A stretch of DNA of 64,000 nt from Anisus vortex (GCA_949126835.1 OX421507.1:5830105-5894104); one strand, 5' to 3'. Positions 34,438-47,332 are shown, counted from the stretch's first letter. Translations and numbers: made by a program. The notes: generated by a model not told the origin, from the letters alone.

Positions 34438-34680
34438 TTAAGAATAGCTGACGACTTTTCTACCTAGCTTCCTTCCAGATTTTAATTTTATGTTTGGTGT
34501 CAAAATGTCTTTGTACACTGGACGTACGACATACAACACTTTCACAACTGAAAGAACATTGACTACAGCGAGATTCTTTTGTTGGACAAATCCATATTCT
34601 TTTGTCCAAATGTCTTGAAACGGACGTTGTTCGAATTTTAGTATTTTTTTCTGCCATTTTATGGGCACTGTTTAAATTAT
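34438..34680 (-). pseudogene. hAT transposase N-terminal fragment with zinc-finger-like motif
   Basis: Two overlapping minus frames. The informative one (34,460-34,657) reads RCSQCSFSCESVVC and then VQRHFDTKHK, the C-x2-C...H-x4-H pattern seen at the N-terminus of GTF2IRD2/ZBED-type hAT transposases. It ends after about 65 codons. It is a fragment rather than a host zinc-finger gene: there are no flanking exons and hAT ends lie nearby. Confidence 0.6.
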
Positions 34681-34924
34681 ACTCTGATACATCGCCGGAA
34701 TAATATCACGTTTTGCACAATTGAAAACGTTTTCAATTAAATATACACAGATATGATGAAATTATGATAACTTTTCGGAAATCATCTGTTAATTAATATA
34801 AGTCTCAAATATAGCACTTAATAAATAGTGAATTGTACCAGAAAGAAAGTAAGTTATAATAATAAAACTATGAAGTATAAAAAGAGTCATATTAATCAAT
34901 TAAAAGACCTTAAATTTAGGGATG

Positions 34925-35004
34925 TTAACTCTTTCCATACGTAAAATCAAGCCGAGCCATAATGTTACGGCATACAGTATGGCGAAACGTATGGAAAGAG
35001 TTAA
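34925..35004. mobile_element. Miniature TTAA-flanked inverted repeat
   Basis: An 80-bp segment. TTAACTCTTTCCATACGT at the left is matched by ACGTATGGAAAGAGTTAA at the right, a perfect 18-bp inverted repeat beginning with TTAA. Related to the one at 8605-8685 by transitions. Confidence 0.6.
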
Positions 35005-35494
35005 ACAATAATAATAAAACAAAATTTTGGAAAGTTTTTTTCATTGTGGTGGCACACGATTTTTTTTAATTTTAAATAAGAAAGAGAATTCTTCAAAATA
35101 GCATCGTTGAAATCGCACAAAACAATTCAGTCAATGGTTCGCAAATCCTTATTATTTGTATGCGATATCTCTTTGGCTTGCGATATAATACAATCCACAG
35201 TAGATCTAGAGTAGTCGTCGCATTCGCTTGAAGTAAGCATCCTTTAATGCAGAAATGCTGAAACTGAAATGTTTTCGAACAGACAGGCAAACGACGGAGA
35301 ATCATGGCGGTACTTTGATTTAAGTGAAAGAAAATATGCTATTTAAAAATATTAAATTACATTCAGAGTTCAGAGTATAAGACCTCTGAGTACAGCCAGT
35401 CGCTGGCCAGCAAAATATAGATCTAACGTTTGGCTGATGCAAAAATAAATAAAAAAAAAGAAAAGGATAGGGCATACAAAAAATACATTTTTTT

Positions 35495-35573
35495 CGGAGG
35501 TCCTTCGCGTGCCATGGAAAATGGATGCCGTGTTTGGTTCGCGTGCCGTAGGTTGCCGACCCTGCTCTAAATA
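35495..35573 (-). mobile_element. hAT terminus
   Basis: Right end only: GGTCCTTCGCGTGCCATGG, then GCCGTAGGTTGCCGACCCTG. The other end is not identifiable. Confidence 0.65.
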
Positions 35574-36296
35574 TTTTTTTTACGCATTTTTAGACTGGTG
35601 CCTATCTATAAAGTATCATTTTACCACTGATTCTTACAGTATTGGTAGCCCCCTCCCCCCCACACACACTAACTCACATCAGTCTGGCAGCTTATATTTC
35701 ACTGTATGTAAATATAACACAGGATAGATGGCACCGGGCACCACAAGGTCCTTAACTTCCTGTAAACAATGCCCTACCTTTTTTATATATATATATAAAC
35801 TTGTATATCTCCGCATTTATATTAATTTGGTTTCGGTTTCTAGAACAGAGAAAGAGAGAGAAATACGAAACTAAAATTCACTAGAAAAATATCTTTCAGC
35901 GTATTCAGACGCTCGTTCCACTGTTGTTGTTTTTTTGTGTCAAGTGCTGTATGACATGTCATTGTCTTGACAAGAGTGACATTTGGCTGCTTTATTAAAG
36001 GAGTTCGTTTTTTTTTCCTACATTCAAATGACAAACAAGAGTTTGACACATAGAACAATAAGATCTTTTCCATCAATTTAAAAGGTACAGTATTTATATA
36101 TATATATGTCCGTATTATATACTATGAATGATATAAAACATGACTATAATGATAGGCATTTTTAAAGATATGCAAAATGTATGGTAAGCCAATGTTATGG
36201 TATAAGTTATAACAGTTGAGTAGTCAGTCCACTTTCAAAAGGTGCTAAACCACTTAAATGAAAAATAAAATGATTTAGCACCATTGTCTTCTAGAA
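35574..36296. other. No gene seen
   Basis: AT-rich with short TA runs near 35,784 and 36,095. The 78-codon minus ORF near 35,950 has no domain support. Confidence 0.5.
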
Positions 36297-36509
36297 CAGT
36301 TATCGGCAACTTTTTTATAATAGTGTGTCTAACTAGGATTCCTAATTCACTCCGCGTGCCAAGAGTTTAATATTTATCCTGTTCTAGCACTTAATTTTAT
36401 AGTAGAAAAGACTCGATTTTCCATTTTCTATAGGTCTTCCGCGTGCCATTGAAAATCCCTCTGCATGCCAAGTCTGACACGAGCGTGTCTAAAGTTGCCG
36501 ACACCCCTG
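36297..36509. mobile_element. hAT MITE with perfect 8-bp target duplication
   Basis: CAGTTATCGGCAAC at the left, GTTGCCGACACCCCTG at the right, flanked by TTCTAGAA at 36,289-36,296 and 36,510-36,517. Confidence 0.9.
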
Positions 36510-36896
36510 TTCTAGAATATGTTTTTATTTGTACGGTCATCTTTAGCTCAAACTTTGAAAAGTTATAATATATTTGTTCGAAAATGTGACACGCCTAATC
36601 AACAGATGCTAAAATGAGACAATAAACTAACCCATAAAAACAAAGTTTTTATTATACTCCCTTTCTTTGTAAACTAAGTTTAAATTTATGTTTCGATAGA
36701 TTAAAATAAATATAAGTGATATCATATCTTATGAATTGGTGGTGGTCGGTCTAAATCTGGCGGTGAAGAATGATGAAGTGGGCAGCTGAGCTAATGAAAC
36801 ATATTTTTTATTAGCATTACTCGGGCGACATAAAAACTTACACAATACCGGAATAATTAATAACTCTTTGTTTTGGGGCGAACGTTTTATTGTAAC

Positions 36897-36968
36897 TGTA
36901 ATACTTGCAGATGTATTAGGAGGCAAAGTATTATTGTAATACTTGCAGATGTATTAGGAGGCAAAGTA
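36897..36968. repeat. 38-bp tandem duplication
   Basis: The TGTAATACTTGCAGATGTAT...AGGCAAAGTA block occurs twice back to back. Confidence 0.9.
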
Positions 36969-37254
36969 GCTTTTGTTCCTATGACAAGAAGAAGTTGTAC
37001 GTCTTACGTCCTTTGCTAAGGTAATACATATAGCTATTCAATTTTTAAAATTTCTATATGTGTTTGAGTTGAGCTAATTGTGTGAAAACTCAAGTAGTTA
37101 AAATTGCAAACGAAGTTTTTTATGTTATCTTTTATATTATTTTACAAAAACGTTATTTTGTTCATTTACTTTAAGTTTATTCTGTTCCTTTTACTATTTG
37201 TATACATTGGCTTTCTTGCTTATGTTTTTTTTTTATTCATACATCTTTTGATAG

Positions 37255-37515
37255 CTAGATAGCTAGATAGATATGCATATAGATATATTAATACATATAC
37301 ACATTTATATACGATAGATAAAAAAAAATAATATAGCCTATATTTAGACATAGAGATAAAAAGAATAACAAGAATGTATAGATAAAAAGCGGGATAGTAT
37401 ATTTTAGATAGATGGTTGATATAGATATTAATATTTAATAGATGGATACATAGAAGATAGATAGATAGATAGACAGATAAATAGATAGAGCGATAGAACG
37501 ATAGATAGATAGATG
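37255..37515. repeat. Degenerate GATA microsatellite
   Basis: Imperfect TAGA/GATA tetranucleotides interspersed with AT-rich sequence. Confidence 0.85.
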
Positions 37516-37544
37516 ATACATTTATAAATTAATTGACATTGTTA

Positions 37545-38065
37545 TCCTGGGGTTTCCTTTGCGGTTTTTTTCAAACCCCGCAGTTCAAGAGAGTTTTCGG
37601 TTCTGTGCCCAGCACCTGTGAGTTGTACTCCGGGATCGGGCTGCATTGAGTCAGGGCTGAGTTGTACCGAGGTGGGGCTGGCCTATGGTCCAATCTCCGC
37701 CATCCACTGAGCTATCCAAATGGTTATGACACTCAGTTGTGCCATTTAGTTTTTTAGATTCTGGGAATACTCAGTGGAATTGTCACATCCTGGATCCAGG
37801 CCCCTTCACGGCTTAACATCCAGTCATCCCCATGCTACCAACACCAGAGTTCCCCAGCAGGGGTTGCGCAAAAACCTCTATCCAGGTAGTGCAAACTGGA
37901 CCTCTGTCAAACAGCACCTCAAAGGGGGTACAAGTTTTACGTGCCCGGGTTATACCCAATGCACAACCGACTATTAGTCGCCTTTTACGACATGAAAGTG
38001 GGGCTAGCAGTGGGGTTATTCTTTCACCTGGTCATTTCAAGGACCCCGATACCCACACATAATTG
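37545..38065. repeat. GC-richer block, probable old dispersed repeat
   Basis: About 500 bp with composition unlike its flanks. It contains CGACTATTAGTCGCC and TTTTACGACATG, a pattern I associate with old repeats in invertebrate genomes, though I cannot name the family. The short overlapping ORFs here show no domain. Confidence 0.4.
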
Positions 38066-38714
38066 AAACTGCAGTAACTAATATCAATTTTCTTCAAATC
38101 AAATTCTCTTTTGATTATTGTTCTTAGTGTTCACTCTCTTTCAAATTTTTTTATTGATGACAAACAGGCATAAACACTAATTGATAAACACACTAACACA
38201 AACATAATAGAATTACACGCATGCAAACATACGGTCGGACAGACAAGCAACTATTTACCGCCTCATCTCCCCAGTCTTTGTCAAACAACCGGTAGGCTAA
38301 TGTATGCTAGCATGTTCGTTATCGGTAAAGACGTGCTAATGACCATTCATGTAATATCCAATGCAGCTGTCCACGGAACATCAATCATTAACAGCCTCAG
38401 CAACGCAAAACAATCACGAGGTGCAAACCTTCATGTGTTACTACAAGAAGACAACGCCTGGATTGATACGAGTTTAAATTAATAACATTAATGTAATCGC
38501 AAGGGTCTAATACACAAAACGCTTGCAGGTTTTCTTGACGAGCGTATGAAAGTTAATCCAACTAGCTCACTATGTGAGAGGTTGTTGTTTTTGGGGTGGT
38601 AATTCGAGAGTATGGCAGTGTTTGAACAACGTTTGCTTCAAAGTTTTAAGTGTACAAAACGTCATTGTAACAGCTTTCACTGACACGGGAGAATTGTTGT
38701 GCATCGTCCAGTGT

Positions 38715-39140
38715 GATGGAATAATGACAGCAGAAAAATGGATATCTTGTCTCAGCCCAATAGAGCCAAGACGTAAGAAAAAATGTGTAGCTTGTTTTCA
38801 GTTTTCAGTGTAATGGATGAATGATATCAGGAAGATGGATATCTTTTCTCAGCCCAATAGATGCAAGACATCATAAAATGGGTTTTAGTGTAATACAGAT
38901 ATACATGACATCGGTAAAATGGATAGCTGTATTATGTGCACTGGATGTAGGAGAAAATAATAATAATATTTGAATAGCGCTGCCAACAAACATAATGTAA
39001 GCTCAGAGCGCAGTTAACATACAACTGAGAACACGGATATTACTCTAGCCTAGGAGACAGAGCTAATTGATGATTTAAAATGGTTATGTGTTTTCAATGT
39101 AATGAATAGCATGACATCAGGCAAATGGGCTGTGCACAAT
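38715..39140. repeat. Degenerate ~65-75 bp tandem repeat
   Basis: Several diverged units sharing (G)AAAATGGATATCTTGTCTCA, AGCCCAATAGA(G/T)(C)CAAGAC and GTGTAATG. One unit is interrupted near 38,958 by a short antisense LINE tail (AATAATAATAATATTTGAATAGCGC region). Confidence 0.6.
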
Positions 39141-39291
39141 AGACACATGCCAACAGCAGCGTGCTAGGCAGTGCAGTGGTTTGATAGTTTGGAAAACTAA
39201 TGTTCTTTCATCCTATTATCTTCTTGAAAGTGTGACTTTATGTCACTTAAATTAGTTTTAAAAGTCAAATTGTTGCTGTCTATCTACAGGG

Positions 39292-39347
39292 ATGGGCAAC
39301 AGTACAAGTGGTCCTAATGATAAAGAAAGTGCAGAAGCCTCGGCCAT
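39292..39347 (+). CDS. Patatin/EF gene, exon 1
   Basis: ATG in the context ACAGGGATGG. A splice acceptor (TATCTACAG) lies just upstream, so the 5' UTR is itself spliced. Encodes MGNSTSGPNDKESAEASA plus two bases. Gly2 with Ser/Thr at positions 5-6 fits N-myristoyltransferase substrates. Donor GTAAGC. Confidence 0.8.
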
Positions 39348-42300
39348 GTAAGCGCTTTTGTATTCTTATCATACACATTACCGACGCTCCTTCTATAAAG
39401 AAGATCATTGCGTCCTACGCTCATCCGTGGTTTGAGTCTAGTCCTGCATTTCTATTAATGTTTTTAAATGATGTTAGGTTGCTGGTTTTCCTAGTTTTGT
39501 TCAGGCAACCCAATTCCATGCCCGGATGCCAATCGGGAAGAAAGAGTACTTAAATGCATTTGTTCTCGCATAAGGAATAAGAAACGTGTTTTCGTCCTTG
39601 TGTTTTTCTGAGCATTGCAACAGGTTGCACATATTTTTGTTTCTTTACCGCAGGAGGCAAAAAGCACTACACATTTTGGAAGAAAGGGCATTCAACAAAG
39701 AGCTAAATGAAGAGGAGTTGAATGAGTGCTTTGGTAACTTTTTTTTAACATGTATTGTTTTTTTTTTACAGAATATTAGTATGTTTAGACTATATAGTAC
39801 TTATTAGATCAAACTCCTAACCAATAAATCCAGACTTTTAATACTTAAAATTAGCCTAAATAGGCTATAACTGTTAATTATCATAAATATTGCATTTAAC
39901 TGGTTTTACTTTTGAAAAGACACTAATCATTAAACATCTAATCGTCATACTTTTATTATATATATTATATATATATTACAATTTGTAAACGTTTCATGGA
40001 ATTCTTTTATTTAAAAAATAATATTTCGTATAAAAGATTGTAGAATGTTTTTTTAAACGTTAAACTGTAATAAAACAAATTAACCGAATTCTCGCTTAAA
40101 ATTAGTAACACTTTATTAGCTCACGAATTTCTTAAGGTGCTTTAGATGTAAACACATTCCCGACCTTTGACCTGACCATAAACTCATAAAATATTGCCCT
40201 CTTATATACACAACATATATGGCACGGTCGCCGATAGGCAGCGCGTGCGACTGACGATCCGAAGGTTCTGGGTTCGAATCCTACTAAAGGATTTGGTTCC
40301 AATTTTTTTTTCTCAGGGTGTCCCTGAGTCTTCCCAGTTGAGGGAGAGTAAAGGCGGCCGGGCATTGTGCTGGCCACACATCCCCTAGTATGCCTTGGTT
40401 ACAGAAACTGGTGAACTATACTTTCGTCCGCCTTTACTTGACCTTATCTAAAAGTCAGGTGCCTATCAGAGCTGGGTAGACTCAAGGACACCCGGAAGTC
40501 CAAGGAAACAAAATCCTAGCCTTCATCAGAATTCGAGCCCAGGACCTTCGTTACGCCAGCCGAACGCTCGGCCGCTCAGCCCCTCCCCCGCCCCAATTAC
40601 AATACTGCTTATAGTTATAAGATGTAAAATATATATTTGTTTTCGTATGTTCATCTGAAATAGTGTTGTAGTAGTTTCAGTGTACTGTAATCTCAATAGC
40701 CAATAGCCATCAGAGATGTGAAATGGACGAGCTGGATAGACAAGCAAGTCTTGTAAATATTGAGGAATATAAGTATCCTTTTGAAAACCTGATCTTTGAA
40801 GGTGGAGGGAACAAAGGCCTCGCTTACACAGGCTGTATTAGAGTAAGTGTAACAGTATAGATTCGATAAATTGGATAGATTGGGTAGATTAGATATATTA
40901 GATAGATTAGATAAATTGGATAGATTGGGTGGATTGGATAGATTGGATAGATTGGATAGATTGGATAAATTGGATAAATTTGATAGATTGAATAGATTGG
41001 ATAGATTGGATATATCCGACAGATCAGGTAGATCAGGTAGATCAGGTAGATTAGATAGATTAGATAGATTTGATAAATTGGATAGATTGGGCATATTGGG
41101 TACATTAGATAGATTAGATAGATTAGATAGATTAGATAGATTAGATAGATTAGATATATTAGATAGATTAGATAGATTAGATAGATTAGATAGATTAGAT
41201 AGATTAGATAGATTAGATAGATTAGATAGATTAGATAGATTAGATAGATTAGATAGATTAGATAGATTAGATAGATTAGATAGATTAGATAGATTAGATA
41301 GATTAAATAGATTAGATAGATTAGAAGACTCGGGCAATTGTTTTCCCATTCACTTGTATATAATATAATCATATAAACTCAATATAATGTTATATTTCAA
41401 CTAAAGATTTTTTGTTCATTTAACAAATAGATCAGTTAACCCTTTCAAAGCCATAATCATACTGCGATCCTACAGCAACACCTTACTAATCATTGTCGCT
41501 TCTGACTTTCCTGACGTTCTATTTTATAATGTTCATTACTTCCACTGTCATATTATATTGAACTATGGACCGTTTGTTCCATTTTTTCACTATTATTTGG
41601 TTTTGAAAGTGTCTAGAAGACCTGGGCATGATGCAGCAAATAAAGCGGGTGGCTGGGAGCAGTGTTGGGGCAATATATGCCTGCTTTGTTGACCTTGGCT
41701 TTACTTCTACGGATATGGAAGAATTTAACGCCCGAAATAATGACAAACTTTTCCTCGGTAAAGTATCAAACTGTTTGTTTTTTGTTTTCAATAATAAATA
41801 TGTAGTACAATGGGAACAACCTTTTGCAATGCTCAGATAAACATAAGGATAAAAACATTTTGCTTGCCCCTTATGCGAGAAAAAATTCTTATAAGTACTC
41901 TTTCTTCCCGATTGGCATTCGGTAATGAAATGTGTTCCCCGAAAAAACTAGGAAAACCAGTAACAACATCATTTAAACCATTAATAAAGCTGCAAGACTA
42001 GACTCGGTCCACGGATGAACTTAGGACGCAATAATATTCTTTATAAAAGGAGCGTCTGTAATATATAAGATAAGATAACACAGATTTTCGTTTGTAATCC
42101 ACAGATCATTCTTTTGGAATTTTCAGCCTCTTGCCTAATGTCTTGAAATACTTTGGTTGGAATCCTGGTAAAGCCGTTTACAAATGGTTCGGGGAGAAAA
42201 TCAAGACTAAATCTGCAGAAGGAAATCCTGATATGACATTTTACGATGTAAGAGTGTTCATGAATTAGTTGTATCGGTATATCTGGGTTAATTAAATGCA

Positions 42301-45300
42301 TGTAAGTAAGTATGTAAGTATAAGTATGTAATTACTGTGTAATTACATTAAAAGTGATGAGTTTATTTGACAGCTATACAAAGAGAAGAAAATAGAGCTC
42401 TGCGTTGTTGTGACGAACTTGAACCAAATGAGAGTAGAGTACTGCCATGTCAAAACAACTCCTGACATGCCAATCAGGGAAGCTGTCAGGATGTCAATGT
42501 CAATACCAGGTATGACTTGTGCTTGATACAAACATATTATATAATTTAAAAAAATACCAACGAGAAATCTGATGTAATCTTAGAGTTTATATGCCTTCTT
42601 TAACAGAAATAGAAAGCTATTCCCTACGCCTACGTTGAGTCACTTAAATACTAAACTTGCATTTTGAGGCAACCTTGCTGGTTTTCCTAAATTGTACAAG
42701 AAACCCATTCCTTGCCCGAATACCACTCAGAAAAAACATTTACTTGTATAAATTTATCTAACGAAATTAGAACAAAAATTGGTTTTTAGCTTTATGTTAT
42801 GTGAAAAAAAAATGATGTGCAAAATTATAGTTATCAGAGTTATTCTTCGAAAATTCCAGAAAATTCTTTCGAATTAAATCTATAATTTAAAAAAAATATA
42901 TTTTTTTTAAATTTGTAATTAATTTTTAGTTAACATCTTAAAATTTCAACAGAAACGTGTTACTGATTGTGTTTAAAAAAGATGAAAGGGTGAAATTTCT
43001 TAAGGTTAATACCACTCTGTTTTTCATTCTTTCGTTAACAAATGTATAAATAAGACATAAACTTGATAACTACTGATATTCATAAGCTCCAAATGACTTT
43101 TAAAAGAATATTGTTTACATTTTTATCTGTTGAAATAAAAAGTTGTCTTCGCTGCACGGTTCTATGACAACAACGGCCAGAGGGACACTTATGTTGATGG
43201 TGGAGTTATTTGTAATTATCCCATGCATTGTTTTGATGGTAAGACTTGCCATTAGAATCTTGCTCTATATTATTTTAGAGCTTATGTGTTCTTTTTTTCC
43301 GAGCACAGCCAATATAACGCCGTTCTAATCTTAATTTTCCATTGAGAAAATTATAGCGATTAAATAAAACGGAAGTGTACATTACAAATTAAAAACGAGA
43401 ATCGGGAATTCCGAAAAGAAGTCATTTTAGTCATCAAATAGTAGAAATATTAAAGCAAGCAGTCCATCATTTCAAAGTCTTTGGACTTAGCTTAGAATTT
43501 ACAGACGCTCCTTCTGAACATAAGAAAATTGCGTCGTACTTTTATCAAGTGTGTATGTTTAACCATAGACTATAATATACATGGACCGCTTGCTTTAGTT
43601 TTTTATGCTTTTTTTTTGCAATTCCCGATTCTAAATAAAGTAATTGTCATACAAGTTCCGTTTTATTAAATCGCATTTTTTCGACTTTAAATGAATACTT
43701 GTGGCCTATTAATCCTATTATCATTGACTATAATAAGATGGACCTCCTGCTCTATTTTTAGAGCTTATGTTCTTTTTCCGTGCGCAAACAACACTGATCT
43801 ATAAATGTTTCCGCTCTGTACAACTTTCGATTTTAATTTTTCATTGAGAAAATCATAGCGATTAAATAAAACGGAACTAGTATATCAATAACTTTATTTC
43901 CCGTATAGCAATTACTTTATTTAGAATTGGGAATTCCGAAAATCAGTGTTTAAAGTCATCATATAGCAGAAATACTAAAGCAAGCGGTCCATGTATGTTA
44001 TAGTCTATGGTTTAACCTTGCATTTTGATGGGGGTTTTCAATGATGCACGGTTATCAGCATCATTGACTAGATTACACGTCAGGTGTTATCTCTGATAAA
44101 GCATTTGCATCCATCAGTCAGGGGAAATTTTAAACTGAGCATCGTGTTCACCACACAATCATACTCATAATCTTAGAAGATAGATTATAAACTACACAAA
44201 AAAAACAAAACAATGCGCATTATACTGAATGGTCTGAGAAGAAAGTTTACTTTTTCAAAAGAAATTAGATCATTGTGTTTGAAAATGGACAAGTCTTTTT
44301 TAGATATAGCAAAGACTATAATAAGATGGACTGCTTGCTTAATATTTAGAGATTATTGGCCCTATGTTCTTTTTTCCGTGCGCATCCAGTAACGCTGTCT
44401 TAAATGACTTCTACGCTCCTACGCTTGCTTTAATGTTTCCGCTGTATACAACTTTCGATTTTAACTTTTCATTGAGAAAATCATAGCAATTAAATAAAAC
44501 GGAAGTGCACGGTACAAAAAGGGAATCGGGAATTCCAAAAAGAAGTCATTCTCGTCATCAAATAGCAGAAAAATTAAAGCAAGCGGTCCATCTTATTATA
44601 GTATTTGAACTAAAGATCTATGTTTCTGTTGCCTCTGTATTACATAACGTAGGCCCATCCCTTTAAATTCATAACTATGCATGGGGCTTGTAAATCGTCG
44701 TTCACTAGTTACCTTAGATAGTATGGCCAGTGCTGCCCAGTGCAATTCGACATTGCTTTACTTTTTTAACTCAACTAAAGTCAGGTATCCATCAGAGATG
44801 GGAAGACTTGAGGGACATCCTCCGATCCCCGGGGTAAAGAATCTTTGCGTTTAGTCTGGATACAATCCAGAGTCGATCGGATTGGCATTCCAACAGAGTT
44901 TAAATTCTTATTATGTTTGAATAAGCCAAACAATGGGCAGATATTCTAAAAATAATGTTTCAAATATTATTTTTTTTCAGGATGGTATTTGTCTTTGTCA
45001 CATGAGAATTCCTTCTTACAGAAGATGTCCCCGCTGAAAGACTTGCCGTTCATCATTTCAAAGCGGTTTGAGGAGATTAATTGGAAGAGCATAGGCTTTC
45101 TAGTGGTAAGTAAAGTACCATTCGGACCAAACTGATCATAAGGCTAGTGAAGCAGCGTTCATCAGTTTCTCTGGCCACGGCATACTAGGGGATGTGTGGC
45201 ATGCACAATGCCCAGCCCCCTTTACCTTACCCCAACTAATGTCAGGTACCCATCAGAGCTGGTTAGACTCACGGACGCTTTCCTGTCCTCCATCAGGATT

Positions 45301-47261
45301 TACACCCAGGACCTTCGAATAGCCAGTCGAACGCGCAGCCGCTCGGCCACCGTAACCCACAGTGGGGAAACATCTTTTGATCTATTTCTATGTGTGTCTG
45401 ATGTGTTGCCTATTTACAGGGGCGGCGTCATCCAATCAGGCATAGACACGATCTTCACCAAACTGTAAAGATAACGGGCTTGAATCCAGGTTTAAAAAAA
45501 AACGGTATTTTTTTTAAACCATAGTCTGAAACTTGTCCCAAAAAAAGTCTTCCCAGTTTTTATGGGTAAATTAACATTACTTCGTTTTGATGGAAAGGCG
45601 ACTGAGCATTTGTGCTGGCCACACAAATGTTTTGTATAGAACCACACTTGCTGTAATTGATAAAGTTGTTCTATTAGCTTCCCTGGACCAACAGGGTATT
45701 ACTTTACTGGCTTAAAGTATTAAAAGTATTATTGATATGTAATTAGAATTAGGTAGAGTTCTTTTTGTTTAATCTAGATATAACCAATCAATGGAAGTCT
45801 CAGTTATTGATAGACATACTTATGTTTTCAGTATTGTTGTAATGAGAACTGTTCTAATATCCTATTGTATATTATATTATTATGTTATATCATTGTATAA
45901 GTATGACGAGACTGAGATGGAAATTATGCGCTTCAACTTAGAAAGAAGACTCGGAGCGAAGGAGCCCCCTGAACCATCATTTCATACAAAACTATATAAG
46001 TACGTCTTTTGCTTTGCACCCTTCATATCTATGTACAGGTTTACATTAATGAAACGGGGTTTTACCCTTAAAAGCACAGTAAATTGACTCATACCAGGCC
46101 CAGAGTCAAGTTTCAACCAGAATATTTGGGTCAATATAGGTCCAATATAGGACCAATATAGTATGCTGTTATTGTATTTTGTACACATAATAGGTAGATA
46201 CAGTAATGGGCGTCCGCGGGAGGTTTTGTAGGGAAGGATGATTTTTATTTTAACAAATAAATTGTTGGAACTTAGCTAAATATCGTTTTTGCAAAGACTA
46301 TCTTTCCACGAACCGATATATTAAAACAAATAATGTCAAGACAGAGCAGTGAGTAGGTAAGTACATTTTAAAAGAGAGTAAATATTAGTAATAGTATTTT
46401 CACAAAATGTAAATCCACCGTCGGGACACAATCACTTTTCGTAAAGAAAAAAACTTTTAAGAATCGACGAAATATGCTTCGTATGCAAAGATTAATTCAT
46501 AAAATTACACTCCCTTCCTGAAAGGCATTCGAATATGTAATGGGTTACGTGAACTGTTAAAGAAAACCAACGATTGAACATAAGTAAATTAAAAAAAAGT
46601 TATCAAAAACGTAAGATTAACCTAAGTAAAAAACCACGGATAAATGTAACATGTTGTGTATTGATGGGGTGAGTGTAACAAAAAAAGCCTTGAAGATCCC
46701 TATTCACTACACGTACATTTTTGCCGATTCTCAAGACGAGCATTTCCAAGTAACAAAGATATGATATTTTTGGTATTCTACTTATGATATTCTTTCAGGC
46801 AAAGACAAGCAAAGAAAAGAATCGCAGTGAACGCTGAAAGAGAACATTCTAGAACAGTCAAGGCAGTGGAAGCATTTATGAAAGTAACTTGTTATTTTAT
46901 TTATTATTACATTTCTTTTAAAAAGAAATAAATTTTACGAGCTTGTCTCAATGAAAATTGGTTTCAGAAGATGTAACCATTTTTGGGACAACATTTCTGT
47001 CGTGTCCGTGCTCAAAATTGCTCTTCTGCAACTCTCAGGTTAGAATCGAAAGTGACAAAAACTCCAGCATTTGTTCTCGCATCTCAAGTGTTTCCTCCTT
47101 CACTCTACACTTAGCTCTAATTGCTGCATGACATTAGTTTGGAGAAGGCCTATGACATTATCTTATATATTATATTCTATAAAGGCGATTATTGCGTCCT
47201 ACGTGGTCCAAGTCTGGTCTTGCATCATATTAATCCTATACTATAATACGAGTTAAAATTG

Positions 47262-47332
<71 letters not shown>

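Noticed and set aside
34438..34668. Host zinc-finger gene
   Set aside because: The C2-H2-like motif matches the start of a hAT transposase, is isolated, and ends after about 65 codons.
35093..35305. 70-codon minus ORF as part of the nearby hAT transposase
   Set aside because: Weak similarity in only one frame, and the order relative to the zinc-finger fragment is wrong for a single element.
36729..36926. 65-codon minus-strand ORF with Ser/Thr-rich end
   Set aside because: No family recognised; it overlaps a 38-bp tandem duplication and has no convincing splice sites.
38300..38482. 60-codon plus ORF upstream of the patatin gene
   Set aside because: No domain and no link by splice phase to exon 1; a 5' non-coding exon could lie here but I cannot show it.
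40863..41330. Telomere-like repeat (TTAGATAGA resembles TTAGGG)
   Set aside because: The unit is 9 bp without GGG runs and lies within a gene intron.
40693..41372. Long ORFs (up to 218 codons) rich in Asn-Leu-Ser or Ile-Tyr-Leu on both strands
   Set aside because: They are translations of the 9-bp TTAGATAGA array in intron 3, open in several frames because the unit has no stop.
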